DNA from: Pandoraea communis
GTDB taxonomy: Bacteria; Pseudomonadota; Gammaproteobacteria; Burkholderiales; Burkholderiaceae
Direction: 5' to 3'
Length of the DNA: 64,000 nucleotides
Assembly: GCF_902459745.1 (NCBI RefSeq)
Contig: NZ_CABPSJ010000002.1
Span: forward strand, 868,001 to 932,000
Of this stretch, positions 15,729 to 29,700 are shown in pieces. The notes beneath the pieces are model-generated. The model had not been told where the DNA came from. It did no database searches and saw only the letters and a program-made list of their open reading frames with translations. Position 1 is the stretch's first letter, and every line of letters begins with the position of its first letter. The position numbers and the translations under genes are program-made.

Positions 15729-15941
15729 TTAGTACATCTTCTTCTTCAGCGTTTGGCTGCGCAGACGCTTACGCAGACGGGCCACGGCAGCGGCCTTCTT
15801 GCGCTTGCGCTCAGCCGTCGGCTTTTCGTAAGCAGCGCGTGCCTTGACTTCCTTGATCAGGCCCGTGCCGTCGATAGCGCGACGGAAACGACGCAGTGCA
15901 ACTTCAACGGGTTCACCGTCTTTGATAACGATCTTGGTCAT
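15729..15941 (-). CDS. rpsU: 30S ribosomal protein S21
   Basis: A 70-aa protein, very basic, with the S21 signature: an N-terminal strand ([18 protein letters not shown]), then Lys/Arg-rich helices ([17 protein letters not shown]) and a C-terminal KKKMY. S21 is needed for initiation on natural mRNAs and binds near the anti-Shine-Dalgarno region. It is transcribed alone, with a strong terminator downstream. Confidence 0.95.
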   Translation of the reverse strand: MTKIVIKDGEPVEVALRRFRRAIDGTGLIKEVKARAAYEKPTAERKRKKAAAVARLRKRLRSQTLKKKMY

Positions 15942-16879
15942 GCAATATCTCGAATAGTGATTCGGCTCATTCGAGCCGGATATTTAACTTACCGAGCAAA
16001 GATACCCTTCCCCGCCCTGCCGGAGACTCCTCCTGCCAGGCGCGACGAACGGACTTGCTACGGACTGCACTACACCACATCCGGCGGGACCGCGACTCAC
16101 CTCCTCTGCGATCTCCCGATTGGCATTCGACGCCTCGCTCGCTACCGCGAACCCGCATCGCGCCTTCCAGACTGGCTGAACGGTTGATTGATGGCGAAGC
16201 AGATACTCATCGTTCGTCAGTGAGCACCACTCCCCGCACTTGCCCAAATTTTGGACAAGGTCGTGATTATACACATAAAGTGAGTGAAATGCACACGAAT
16301 TGGCCTTCCCCGATACACAACAGACCCCGCCGGCAAGCGGCGGAGCCCTTTGCAACCGGATGAATGACTTCGGCCTCCCCCCTCCGGTCATGCCGACAAT
16401 GCGGTGCGAATCGGCCTGAAATCCGCCTTGAAACTTGTGACGCATGCCAGCGACGACGGCGATTTGCGACGGCGCGCCGGTGCCCGTCGTCCATCGCGGC
16501 CACGATGGGGTAGCGTCACCCGTTGCGCGCTGGTCGACACCCGTCAGGTACATCTCCGTGCGCTTGCTCAACGAGGGCACTCCCCTTGGCGTTGACTGGA
16601 ACCAACAACGCGGCTTCGTGCTCTTGGTGATGCCCGGGAGCGCCGTTGTACCACCCACGCTGCCATCGCTGTCGATGAAGGCCAAACCGCTCAGCAGGTA
16701 GCACTTGCTTCCACTGCATATGCAATGGAGTGCTTATTAAATGACTAGCGGTGCTTTCCTGCGAAGGAAAAAGCACCGCTGGTGATCGCAAAGCGGGCGC
16801 ATTTTGACACGTCCGCGACGAAGTCCGCACATGAATGCGGCAATCGTTCCCGATATGCGCCGCTCGCCCTCGTAAGACG
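15942..16879. other. 938-bp gap without a supported gene
   Basis: Minus-strand and plus-strand frames cross it (for example 15984-16685), but their composition is mixed and none has a good ribosome-binding site or a family I recognise. AT-richer sequence around 16240-16300 may be a promoter region. A decayed gene or an untranslated RNA is possible. The rpsU promoter must lie at its left end and a terminator at its right end. Confidence 0.4.
16747..16780 (-). terminator. Strong stem-loop after the Lys/Ala-rich gene
   Basis: AGCGGTGCTTTCCT pairs with AGGAAA-aa-GCACCGCT (two-base bulge) around a GCGA loop. It sits downstream of the minus-strand gene at 16880. Confidence 0.7.
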
Positions 16880-17509
16880 CTATGTCGTGCTACGACCCGG
16901 CGCCGTCTTGAGCGGCTTGGGTGCCGATGTTCCGACGGGCGCCGACGACGCAGTGCGCTTACGCGTCTTCGCGACACTGCCGGTCGCGACCGGTTTGGCC
17001 GTTCTCGCCGACTTTGCCGGTGCCGCGCCATTGGCTGCACCTACGGCGGCGGGCGAACCATTGCCCACTCTCGGCCCTTGCACCAACTTCGTCGCAGCGA
17101 CAACTTTGGACGTCTTGCCCGGCTTCACCACCTTATTAGGCTTGTCCGCCTTCGCCGCTTTTTTCGGCTTGGCGGCCTTCACGGCCTTCGCAGGTTTAGC
17201 CGGCTTGGCGGCTTTGGAAGCCTTGGGAGCTGCCGGCTTAGCAGGGGTCTCCGATGCGGTCTTCGCGGCGGCGGCCAACTCCAGATCGATGGTGTGCTTG
17301 AGTCCGGCGATGACCGGCGCTGCCAGATCATCCGCAAAGTGATCGAACCAGCGCTTGGCTTGCAGGAGCTTTTTTCCGCCGAGGCGTCGCTTGTGATCTT
17401 CGTCGCTGGCGAGCACCTTGGCCGACAACCGTGCACGACCCTTCGATAGGCGTTCGAGAACGGTGATGATGGTGAACCCGCGATGTAACGTCTTTTGCTC
17501 TGCAGACAT
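16880..17509 (-). CDS. Lys/Ala/Pro-rich protein with histone-H1-like tail
   Basis: A 209-aa product from ATG 17509, which has AGGAGG upstream. The first ~85 residues form an ordered domain (HRGFTIITVLERLSKGRARL...QAKRWFDHFADDL). The remaining ~120 residues are dominated by K, A, P, T and V, with many PAK/KAAKP units like bacterial H1-type nucleoid proteins. DNA or RNA binding is inferred from the tail; the N-terminal domain is not one I can name. It is transcribed alone, with a terminator behind it. Confidence 0.65.
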   Translation of the reverse strand: MSAEQKTLHRGFTIITVLERLSKGRARLSAKVLASDEDHKRRLGGKKLLQAKRWFDHFADDLAAPVIAGLKHTIDLELAAAAKTASETPAKPAAPKASKAAKPAKPAKAVKAAKPKKAAKADKPNKVVKPGKTSKVVAATKLVQGPRVGNGSPAAVGAANGAAPAKSARTAKPVATGSVAKTRKRTASSAPVGTSAPKPLKTAPGRSTT

Positions 17510-17782
17510 ACTGGCCTCCTGAAGTCCCCATCTCGAGACGGGACCGGATTGGATCGACGCCACGAACCGAATCACGTGGACACGAGCGATCCTACCACGC
17601 CGCAATGCTTATGCCAGCAGGCTCGAGCCCCCCGGGCGTCTAGTGTGTGGTGCACACGCCCCCCCCCGGAGGCTCGAACGCTTAAGCAAGCTATTGCACG
17701 ATGGCCGGAATCGCGAAACGGATGTCCGCTTCCACGAAGGCCCGCATGAGCGCCAGTTCGATGACCACGCTTCACCCACCGC
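17510..17782. other. Gap between the Lys/Ala-rich gene and the first giant exoprotein
   Basis: I see no gene. A GC-rich region near 17615-17680 with partly complementary CGAGCC/GGCTCG arms may end the 12.7-kb transcript. Confidence 0.4.
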
Positions 17783-20700
17783 CTATCGGTCCTGCCGCAA
17801 CGCCAGGCGTTCCGCGTCGCTCAGACGTGCCCAGAGCGCCGGATCGACCTTCTCGCCCAGCCCTACGATCTGCACCGGGTTTGAGGCGCTGTAGCGCACC
17901 GTCTCGGGCGACAACGGCGAGCGCAGCGGCAAGACCTTACCGGCGTCTGCCCCTGCTTCCGGCGCATTCCCCTGCCCCAACGTACGCACCGTGAAGATCG
18001 ACGGCTGCGATGCACGCGCGGCGCTTCGCTCGCGCTGCACGGCGTCCTGCGCGGCAGAGGCGGCTTGCGCTGCACTGGCGCTCGCGTTGGTGAGTGCCGC
18101 CACGTTCACGCCAGCGATGACCGGAATGCCGGTCGACTTCCCCTGCACCTGGATGTTCGCTGCGTTCACCACTTGCGGCGCCACCAGATTGATGTTCCCC
18201 GATACCCGAATCCCCGCCTCGCCGGCATCGATCGTCCCTAGCGGCGCCAGCAGATCGACGTCGCCCGGCTTCACCTCCGGAATCGGGTTGAGTGTGGCGA
18301 TCCCCGCGCCGGTGCTCGGCACCTGCGGCGACAGTTTCACGTTGCCCCACTGGTCGTATTCACGCTTGGGCGGCGTATAGACGATTGTGGACTTCGAACC
18401 GCGCCCCGCGTTGATATCCCCTTCCGACGACCAGCCAAGAATGCCGCCTCCGAAGGTCGTCATGATCCGGCTCTGGCCGAGCAGAATGCTGCCGCGCGAG
18501 AACATCTCGATATTGCCGCCGCCTTGCGTAAGCACACCGGACTCTGCCGGCGGCGCCGCGCCCTCGATACCGAAGACCTGGCGCCCGCCCGGCGTGAGGA
18601 GTTGAATGCCCCCGCCGTAGTTGGTGCGGATGTAGCCACTGCGCGGGTCATAAATGTTCACCTGATTCTGCTGGTCCCAGATCACCCGATTCCCCCGGAA
18701 GATCAGAATGTCGCCCGCGTACGCCGTGGGATTGCCATTCGCATCGGTGTCCGGGGCAAGCGCGGCAATGGCATTGCGGCTGCGCAGGAAGCTGCCGTAG
18801 CGCGGGCTGGCCGGATCGTTGTACTCGCGCCCGCCAGCCTTGAGTTCGGCGAAATAGACATCGCGCGCAAAAACCCTCTGCTGCTCCGCCGGCAATCCGA
18901 GGTAGTACGCGCGGGCTTCGTCTCCGGTGCCCGAAAAGCCGTAACGTTCGGCCAGCCACGTCGCCAATTCCGCTTCGTAGGTCTTCACGACCTTGCCCGC
19001 CTGATCAGCCAACGGCACGCCGGTGCGCGCCAGATTGGCCGGGTCCAGATAGGGTTTCACGAACTGGAGATAATCCAGCCCCTTGGCACCCACACCCGCC
19101 TGCATGGCGATGCTCGCACCGGGACGCGTATCGGCTGTCGTGACAGGTCCGACGCTGGTCACCGCAGCACGGTCTTCCATCAGAATGTTGCGCCCGGCGC
19201 TGATATCCAGCGTGCCCGGACCGGCGACGTTGAATGAGCTATAGAGAATGTCGCGTCCGGCAGAGACGACCGACACGTCGGTCGCGTTGTTATGAACGAA
19301 CAGATTGCCCGTGTAGCTCAAATCGAAACCGCTTGCAATGGCCCCAGAGCCTCCCTCAAGCAGCAGGTTGCCACTTCGCACGATGTCGCGTCCCGCCAGC
19401 ATCCGGACCGGCTGTGCACCCTCATACCAGGTGCGGCCGCGCCGCGGTTCCCGCTCGAAGAAAGTGCCTGTGCCGGCGAACTTGATGATCCGCCCGGTAC
19501 TCACCCCAACCAGATCACCATCCACGGCATAGAAGAGCGCCGGGATCGCGCCGGCATTCGGTTGCCCCGTCGCAGAATTCGCGTCGAATGCGAACAGCGG
19601 GAACATCCCGAGCCCCGCGCGATTACCGTCGCCAGAAAGATTGGTGGCGTCCGGTGTCTGTGCCATCGACCCACCCACGGGCAGCAACCAGGACAGATAC
19701 GCGGGCCGTTGCGGCGTCGCAATCGCGCGCTTCGACGCCCCGGACTGGCTGACCGTGAAGCCCCCTGCATAGATCGAGTCAGCGGCGAGGAACTGCAACT
19801 GACCACCCGTAGACGACGGTGCCAGCAAGACCGGGAACCCGTCGTTAGTGGTGCCCTGCACGAGCCCCGGCTTACTGTAGTAGAGGCTGCCACTGGCCGC
19901 TACAGCACGCAGCGTCGACGGATACATCACGGCCTCATCCGTCAACGTGCCGACCGAGGTGTTGACCGGCGTGAGGTTGCCGCCCGCGGTGACCATATCG
20001 ATGGCCGTGCGATCCGTCCACAAGGTGAACCAGCTCCAGCCGCTACCGTAAATGCCCGTCTTGCTGATATACGGCGAGGCATAGTCCATTGGAAGCCGGC
20101 CGGGATCGGCGACGTCGTGCGTGACCTGATCCGACAGGGTCGACAGGTTGAACGTCGAATCCCCCGGCACTAACGTGAATCCGCCTCTCATGTCGCCACG
20201 CGTGGATCGGAAGGGATCGAACGCGCGGGTCTCGCCCGCCGTATGTTGTAACCACGCGTTGCCGTAGACGAGGTCGATCGTACCCAGTTGGCCGGCCTTG
20301 ATCTCGGTGTGACCGCGCAGGTTGCTGACCACGCCGTTCGCGTGGTCGAGAGAATTACTGCCAACAGGATTCACCGCGCCGCTCACGCGCAAATCGAGGT
20401 CGCCGCCACCGGTCAACGTCATGCTGCCGTCCGCCGCGACACGGCCGGTGCTCGCAACAGCCAGCACCAGCCCTTGTGGGCGCGGGTTCACCACCTCAGA
20501 GAAACGACTGCCGACAAGCCTCGTCAATTGCCCTGCGTCGCCATCGACCTGCGCCGTCAGATTGCCCCCGCCCAGCGTCCCGAACCCTGTAAAGCCGATC
20601 AGTCGGCTCACGCCCCCGCCAAATGCGCTGACAAAACTGCCGAAGTTGATCCACCACGCCGTCGGTTGCGCCTGGGTGCCGGTGGCCACGCCATCGCTGC

Positions 20701-23700
20701 CCTGACGCCATAACCAGTTGCTGACACTGGCGCTGTCGTACCCGCCGTCGCCCGGAAGCGGCCGCTGGCTGATCCACGCGCTCGGTTGCAGTATCGACCC
20801 CGTCAGATTGCCGCCGACACGCAGCGACAGGTTGCCGCCCTGATCGGGATACCAGGCGCGATACACACTGTCGGCGCCACCGTCGACAAACGCTTCATTG
20901 TTGCCTGCGGGCTCGTTGAGCACGGTGCCGGCCGCACTTCTCGCTCGCGGCAGGTTGTACGGATCATCCGGGCGAGTCTTGGCCGACGACGTACCGGCGG
21001 TGTAGACACCGTACAACGAGTCCATTCGCATGTTGCCGCCACTGAGCAATTCAAGATCGCCCGTGCCAGTGCGCAAGACGCTGAAGCGCTGACTCGTCGC
21101 GTAGTAGTTGTACGTCATGCCCGGCGCGGTACACCACCCCGGGTTCTCATCACACATCGTCGGCCAGCCGAGTTTGACCGGGTCCAGCACGTCACCCACA
21201 TGGAGCGACGGATCGCCCCATTCGTCGATCCCTTGCTGCGTCCACGTATAGCTGACCTTGAGGACGCAATATGCCGGTGAATCCGAGCAGAAATCATCGA
21301 CGGAGGAGTCGACACCCAGCTTTTTGAGCAGGGCCTCGTCGATCTTTTCGCCTGCCACAATGCCGTCAATCCCCAAATCCGCCGCCTCCTGCGTCCAGTA
21401 CTGAACCCCTTTGGGTGGCACACCCTTGCCGTACATGCCGTAGTGGCTGTCTGCCAGCCGCAGGTCCCCATGCACCGGACGCGTTTGTACGATCCGGCTA
21501 TCGGCCGCAGTTGTATCGGCCCCCGCGACCAGCCGCAGCGACCACGACTGAGATCCCTCGGGCAGCATCTGGGCAATGGCCCACGACTTGCCTTGCCGGC
21601 CGGCAATCTCCGGACGCAGCTCGATTGAGTCGACCCCCGCGAGCAGTTTCACGTCGGTACCTGACGGGATCACCGCCCCCGCAGCAAGCGCCTGTGCCCC
21701 GTTGAGCAACACCACGTTTCGTTTCAGATCGCCTTCGCCCGGATCAGGTGTTCCTAGCAACGGCACGCCCTTAGGCCAGAGCATGGCGCGTGCGCTCACG
21801 CCCAACGGCAACACCGAGCCAGGGTCGATCCGGGAATCGGCGGCAAGCGTTACCGACGTCTTCAGCAGCGTGCCAGCCGCAAACAAGACATTGCCCGCGC
21901 TGTCGCGCACGGCGCCCGTGAGTACCGTGCCGGCGGGCAATGTCAGAGGCGCGTCGAGCGTCACTGTCACCGGCATGCGCGTACCGGCCGGTATGACAAC
22001 GCCCTTGATCGGCAAGTCGTAGTTGAGGATCGCCCCGGCGGGGAACGCGGTACCGTCGGCCAGCGTCACGCCCAGCCCCGGCACGACGATGTCGTCTCCG
22101 CCGAAGTTCATGCCCGGCAGCAGCTTCCACCCGTTATCGTCCTTGGTGATCGGCGGCGGCGAGAAGCCATCGTTGATGCTGCCGAAAATATCGAGATTTC
22201 CGCCCGCCCGCACGGTGAGCATGCCCACCTCTCCAGAACCGTAGACGTTGGTCTTCGCCGAGAGCGGATTGAGGCTCGCGTAGCGATAGCCCGACAGATC
22301 GAGGTCACCGCGAACGATCATGTCGCCGTCGGCGGTCTTGCTCACAACCTCCACGCCGGGACGCAAATGCAACGCGCCGAGGTAGTCGGCGTTATTGAGC
22401 CCCGCCATCTTCACGTTCAGCAAATTGCCGTTGGCCAGTGAGTGGTCGATGAAGGTCGTACTGTCTGCGTGCTTGCCGTCCATGTACGCCTGATCGATCA
22501 CCTGATACGGGCGCCCGCCGGCCGCCAGTTCCAGCACCGGCTTGCCGTTCACATCGAGCAGGACGTTGCCATTGGCATCCTTGAGCGTGGCATATGGGGC
22601 GTCGTCGTACCGCTGCATGCCGTTCAGTGCAATGGACTTGGCCCCGCGAATGGTCAGACCGCTGCGAGCGTCGATGGCAACGTCACCGTAGGTGGCGGCA
22701 TCGGCATCGCCCACGCTGCCCTGACTCCCCAGGCGCGGCGCGTTCAGCGTGAGCGTGCCGCGCGGCACGCCGTCGTTCTGCCCCGCTGCCGTGCCGAACG
22801 CCGCATTCGTGCCGTGACGCAAGTCGATCTGTGCGCCACGCCCCAGGGTGAGGGTGCCATTGCCCGAACTGAGTTCGACGATGGCTCGGTTCGGACTGTC
22901 GATGATCTTGCCGTAACTGTCCACGCGCAATACGGTGCTGTGCGCGTCGAGCACTGCAGTATCGGCCAGCGCGAGACCGTTTTTCCCCGCGAGCCGGATC
23001 GACCCGACACGCTCGCCGCTGGCGTCGATCATGCCGGCGATGGTCAGACTGCCGTTATCGACCGACACGTTGACGTCGCCCGCCTTGAGTTCACTGCCGA
23101 TGGTCAGGTCGCCGCGCTTGAGCTGGAAACTGCGCCCGCCGAACACGCCACCGTCGTTCAGCCGCGTGTTGAGCGCCGCGAACTGCGCATCCGGCGACCC
23201 GGCGCCCAGCGATTGCGCACGGATCTCCACTCTGCCCGGCATGAACGGGACCCACGTGCCGGCGGCATCGTAGCGGCCGCTGCTGTTGCCGAGAATCCGG
23301 CCTTCCAAATCCACTTGCCCCGCTGCCGCATCCAGGGCGATGGCCTTTAGCGTGCCCGCGCTGCTGTTGACGGCGGACAGATCGATGGTCGACCCGCCTG
23401 ACTGGAAGATGTTGCCGCCACGGCTCTCCAGCACAACGTCGCCTCCCCAGGTGAATTTGTCGACGTCGAAGAAGCTGCGTTTGCGCCCTGCCAGATCGAT
23501 CTGCGCGGCGTCGGCCAGCGTCAGATCCTTATCGGCAATCAGCGTGAGCTTGCCGCCAGGCAGCACCACGGCCGTCGCCACGCGCAAGCTATCCCCGTGC
23601 AGTGTCAGATCTGCGCCCAGCGCGTCGATATCCCGCGAGCGATCGACCGGCACCGCACCTGCGGGCGCCGCCACGGAAACCGCGCCGCCAGCGGTGATCC

Positions 23701-26700
23701 GGTTCGAGGAACCGGCCGCCCCCGTCATGAGTGGCGTCGTCAGGTTCAGGTTACCGCCGCTGTACTGGAAGCCGCTCAACGCGTCATAGGCGCCCTTTGA
23801 CTGATACACGGACAAACTGCCCTTGTGATTCGACGTCACGCGATCGCTGGCGCTGATGTTGACGTTGGCAAAACCCAGCGCCAGACGGTCGTACGACTTG
23901 ATGCTGCTTGGTTGCGAGAACGGTCCGAAACCGAACTCGAAGCGCTCCGTCTCCAGATTCAACGCGCCGCTGCCGGTGCCTGCCCCGTTGGTGATCACGG
24001 CGCCGGGCTCGCTCTGCGCCCCGCCCCAGATCAAGTTAGCGGTACGGATAGTGGCCGCCGTCGCGGCATTGCCCTGCCCGTAGATGGCCGGCGTGGTGAG
24101 CACCAGACGGCTCAGCACGGATTTGCCGGTTGTCTTGTCGTAGGTATCGAGCGTGACGTCGCCGTAGAAGTTGACGCTGTTCGCCGCGCTCAGTGTCAGC
24201 GTCTCCAATGCCGGGGCACCTGTCGACGTGTCGCCGCGCAGCAGTCGGTCCATCAGACTCTGGTTCATCGCCAGACCGTTCGCGCGAGTACCGTTCGCCT
24301 GCGCTTCGGCAAGCGCTTGCGAGGTACCGACGTTGATGGCGCCCACCGCAAGCGTGAGATTGCGCGTGCCGTAGCGCACAGCGTCGTCGAGCGTGAACGA
24401 GCCGGTCGTTGCGGCAGCGATCGTGCCTTCGGAATAGAGCGTTGTCGTGCCGGTGCATGCGCCACCGGGACAGTTGCCTATCTCGATCCCCCCTCGCGCG
24501 GCAGCACTGGACGGCAAGAGATTCACCAGCCCGTTGGACGCCGCGAGTACATAGCCGTTTGCCTGATAGATGAATCCGTCGTTCGCGTCGTAAGCGACCT
24601 TGCCCCGGCCGAGCGTGTTGATGCCCGCCCCCTGCTCCACGCGAATCAGACCACCCGCGAGCGGATTTCCGGTATTATCCGCCGCCACGAGGAACACCTC
24701 CGGTGCCGACAATATCGCGCCGCTACGCAAATAGAGCTGCTCGGGCATGTCATAGCCGAAGCTGATGTAGTTGCCCCCCTGACCATAGGTTGTCGCTGGC
24801 ATACCGCCAAGCACAATGCGTGACGCGCCGATATTGTTCAGGCTGTCCGCGCGCAGCGTGACGCCCCGGAATCCGGGCGTGGCGTTGGCGTTCGCGGCCA
24901 CGACTTCCAGCGCCTGAATCCCAGCGCTTCCTATCGGCGTCAATACCGACACCGTGCCGCCGTAGCCGCCTTGCGCCGCATCGAAACGGCCCGTGCCATC
25001 GAAACGGAAGGCATTGGCACCGTCGCCCGGCTGTAGCGCCAACTGAAGCGTTCTGGCGTCGACCGGCAACGCGGGACGCGGAATACCGCGCCGCGCCGCA
25101 TCGGCTATCGCGAACGTGGCATAGTCGGTCTCGTTGTATTGCGAGTAGGTACGCAACACATTCGCCGGTGTCAGGATCATCTGGCTGGCAAGACTGTCGC
25201 GAGACCCGGTGCCTGCCGTCGACAGGGTTCCGGAAGCGGACCACGAGCCGTTGCGCATGGCCTGCGCCGATGCGCCCGCGCCTTGTCCCGCACGTCCGTT
25301 GATTTCCACGCGGAACGCGCCCGGCAGCAGCGCGTAAGTCGAAGGCATCAACGTGTAGGTGCCTGCGGGCAGACCGGGCACGCCCGCGCCGATAGTGATC
25401 TGGCGGCCGATGGCCGGATCGCCAGTGCCGCCTGCCGACGGTGCGTAGGCCCTTTGCACGCCAGGAACGATGGCGTAGACCGGGTTGGTCTTCGAATCCG
25501 GCAAGACGAATCCGCCATTCGCACCAACCTGCATCAGCGGATAGAAGCGCGCGTCGGTGGAACCGCCTCGCCCCGACACGAAGCCGGCACCCATGAGGTC
25601 GCCACCGCCCGAAAGGTCGACCAGCGCGCCGCGCTCAACGCTGACCGACTTCCCCGCCAATACCAAGCCGGCAACGCCGCCCGCGCCCTGGAAGGTGACG
25701 TCCTTGCCGTTGTAAGTCCAGCTTTGACCGTCGAGCGTGCCCCCATAGGGCATGGTGAGACCGGCACCACTCACGGATGTCACGCTGCCGGGCAAAAGAC
25801 GGACGGCCAGGCTGTTCGCGCCGTCATAACCCGGTGTGCCAAGCTGAATGCGTCCCAATGGTGCACGGACCACACCGCCCTGTTCCACGTTCGCGGCCAG
25901 CAACGACAGCGAACCGAATGCCGAATACGGGAGCTCCGGAATGACATCAGTGGTGCGTGCGACGCTCAGCTTACGCGCCGGGTCGTAGCCGGCCAGACCC
26001 TTGACAACACTGTAGCCGGCCCTGACCGCAGCACCTGCACCGGTGCCCGGGTACAACTGCGCGGCGCGAAGCGTGATGTCTCCGGGACCGGCCAGCACCG
26101 TGACGGGCTCCCCGCCATTCCAACCGTCGCTGGTGGGCATAAACCGCAAGTCGCCACGGCTGGTCAACTCAATGTTACCGGCGTCGACGGCCACCCTGCC
26201 GCGAACGTCGATGAGGTTGGCTTTCGCATCCAGTTTGCCAATGAGCGGGCGCGGCGCAGGCGTTACCTCGCCCGGGACGACGTACCCGTCCCGAGCATTC
26301 AAACGTGCCTGAGCCAGACGCAGGTACGACGCATCGAGGTGGACGTTCGACGGCGCGGCAGCGCCTTTCGCCGTCGTGAGGCCGCCGTAGATCTGCAGAT
26401 TCTGGTTGAGCTTGAGCGAAACATCGCCAGAAAATCCAACTTGCCCGAGGATGGAAAAGTTATCGAAGCCACCTGCCTCGATCTGTGCCACGGACAATCG
26501 GCCGTACCCATAAGTCAGTGCGGCGGCGGCCTGTGCGGGCGTCAGCATGCCGTGCAAGGGGCCCTCACTCTGGACTTGCTCAACAGTCCATTCACGCGAT
26601 GCAAGCACGCGCTCGGTCGCCGCCTGCTTCAGATAGGCCGCACTCACCTGCGCAACGGAGAATGTGCCCCCCGTCGCACCAGCACCACCGGCAGCCGCTC

Positions 26701-29700
26701 TGAACGCACCGTCCAGATACAGGCCATTGTTCGACGCAATCGAGATATTGCCGCCGTTGGTCGTGACCTGTCTTACGCCCTGACCGTCGACGTTGAGCTT
26801 CGCCTGCGCGCCGGAAGCATCGAGTACGGCACCGTTACGCACGACGACGAACAGGTGCGTGCCTGTCGCGCTACCGGTAACATGATCGATCTCTGCGCCG
26901 ATGACGATATTGCCGCCGTTGCGCACCAGTCCGTAGGGATTGCCACGCGCGTCGCTCGCCGTCGCCGCCCGGGCCGCCACGTCCAGCACGGCGCTCTCGC
27001 CAATCCAGATCGAGCGGGCATGCCCGTGCGCGTTGACCGTCTCGGCCACCACGGCATTGTCCTTCATGTCGCCCAATGTAATGTTGCCGCCCCAGGCGTC
27101 CAAGGTGCCATTCACCGTGATCTGGCCGATGCCGCTCAATGCGATCGACTGGCCAGGGTCGACGCTGACGACAGCGCCCTTTCCAATGACCAACTGCGCC
27201 GTCGCCATGTCCTGCGCCGTCGAGAGGTAGTTGCCGGTTTGCAGGGCAAGACTCGCGCCTTTGCGCTGGGTGAGCACCGCCTTGGCAGCGTTCTCCTGAT
27301 ACAACTGCGGAGTCCACACCGTGAACCTGTCGCGCAGGTCGTTTGCCGTCGTCAGATCGCGCGCTTCGTCGGCACGTCGATAGACGGGCATCGTTACATC
27401 GACATGCGCGCCATCGCTCACGCTCAGGCCTACCGCACCGTTCACCCGATAATTGGAGAACCCCTTGTTGAAGAAGTCGCCGCCGAGCGTCAGGGTTCCC
27501 GCATCCGGCGCTGCGAGTGCATCGCCGATCAGTACCTTCTGCGAGAGCACGTCGAATGTGCCGCCACCGCCGAAGCCATAGGCACGAAGGTCGGCATCGG
27601 ACCCCAGCGCAAGCGTTGCGTTGTCGCCTGTTGCCGCCAGCGTCACATCGCCGCCGCGCCCGCCTTGCAATTTACCGTCGCTCGCGAGCGTCGCCCCCGA
27701 GGAAACGTCGATGAGACTGCCCTGCCCCAGCCTCACGTTGCCACTGCCGCGAATGACAACGCTGCCGCCATCGCGATACGGCAGACCGTCGATCCGGTCC
27801 GGGTTCGTCACCAGGTTGCTCCACAGGCCGCTCGCATCGAGTTTCACGCCCTGGGCCAGGGTGACGTTGCCCACGGGCGCGACGGAATTGACGACGGTGT
27901 TGACAAGACCGTTCGTATCCATCTGACTGAGCAGACTGCCAATCTGGATACGGCCGCCGTGCGCGCTCACGTTGGCGTTCACCGCCACGTCGTTGCCGTA
28001 CAAGGTGACGAGACCGCCGGACGCGGCCTGAAGGTCGCCGCCGACCTCGATACGGTCCTTGGCGGCAAGCCGTATCGCGCCGAGCGAAAAGCCGTTGAGC
28101 TGCGACGTGTCGAGCACCAGCTTGCCCTGACGCTCAGCGGGTGTCGCCGTGGTGAGATCCAACCCGGCCGCAACGCGCGCTTGCGTGTCGCGCAAGTCGA
28201 CCTCGTTCATCACCGCACTCAGGTTGTCGTAGAGCAGGCCGCTGGTCTTGTCGTACATCGACTGATACTTGCCGACGATCAACTGCCCTTGACGTGCGAC
28301 GGTGTTCTGCGACTGGTTGTACCCGTCGAGATCCGGTGCCGGGGCTTGTGTCTGCCGGGCACCCTGGAAGACGTTGCCGACAATGCCGCCTTCGAGCACC
28401 GCGCTCTTGGTCGAGACCAAGAGTCGCCCGGCGTCGCGACCGACCGTGTAGCCATTCTCAAGGCGTGTCGACGGCGCGATGAGCGGTGTGGCGTAGTAGC
28501 GGGTCGCGCGGTCACCCCAGCGGGCGTGGACATCCTCGAAGCCCTTGTAAATGCCGGTGTAAAGCAGGTCGGCCGGGGCCTTCGATACTTCGTACAGACT
28601 TCCGTCGGCACCCTTGAGCCAAGTCTGCTTCAGATAGCCGGTCTGCACATTGAACGTGCCGCCCGACAAATTGATGTTGGACCCCGATTGCGTAACGACG
28701 TCCGCGCCGCCGAAGGTCAGCGTGCCACCCTGTGCCATCCATTCGCCAACGCTATGTCCCTGGGTACCGAGGTAGCCGCTGACTTCGAGCAGGCCGCCTG
28801 CCGTGTACCAGCGGTCGCTGTCGTAGCCGTTCGTGCCCTTTGGAACGAAGACGACTTTGCGGCGGTCGATCCACACATCATTGCTGTTGAGCAGTTTGCT
28901 GCCGCGATTGCCCGGTGCATCGCGTTGCTCGTTGCCCTGAACGTTGACCTTGACGTTATTGCTCTCCATCGACAGATTGACGCCGACGGCACCGGAGACA
29001 TCGAGTTGGGCGCCGTCGCGCACCAGACTGCGTGTCGCCGCGTTGACGATGATCTGTCCGCCGGTCGCAAGCGTCAGCGAGTCCTGCAGGAAGTCGACGG
29101 TGCCCGCGCTGGTAATCTCGATACGCGACTGGTCGCGACGGTCGTCGACCGGTGTAATGTTGTAGGCCCCCTCGACGGGCGGCCCGAGCAAGGCGCTGCG
29201 CTGACTGTCCAGCGCGCTGCCGTTGCCATCGATCACGATGGCGGTCGCCGCCCCGCGCCCAACGGCGATCTTGCTATCGGCCCCCACGGCCAATAGATGG
29301 ATCGTGCCGCGCGTGTTGACCGATGTGGTGGCAATTGCCACGCCGTTTTGCTGGACATCGCGCCCGGCGAGCGTGACATCGCCCTCGCGAGCCATGATCA
29401 GGCCCGAATTGGTCACGAGTCCGGCCGCGCTGTTGGCGGCGAATTGCGGCGTAATCTCGCTGCCGCGTGTGGTCGACGCCGGGTTGCTGTTGGTCCCGAC
29501 ACCGCGCTTGATGACAAAGCTGTCGCCTGCCGCCAGCACCGCCTGCCCCTTGAGCGTGGCGATGTCTCCTGCGTTGTGCACTTCCTTACCGAGCAGTAAC
29601 ACGTATCCGCCACCGTCGGTCGACGCGCCGGGTGCGCGCGTCGCGATCTGCGCACCGGCCAATACCTCCACCTTGCCCGCAGCCCCGGTGAATGTCGGGG

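Noticed and set aside
15984-16685. 233-codon minus-strand frame in the gap right of rpsU
   Set aside because: No ribosome-binding site, no family and mixed composition. I describe the interval as unexplained instead.
25139-29296. Very long plus-strand open frame (1385 codons) inside giant gene 1
   Set aside because: It is the mirror of a GC-biased coding strand: composition is Arg/His/Ala/Gln-rich with no domain, no export signal and no ribosome-binding site. The minus-strand frame is a clear homologous exoprotein.
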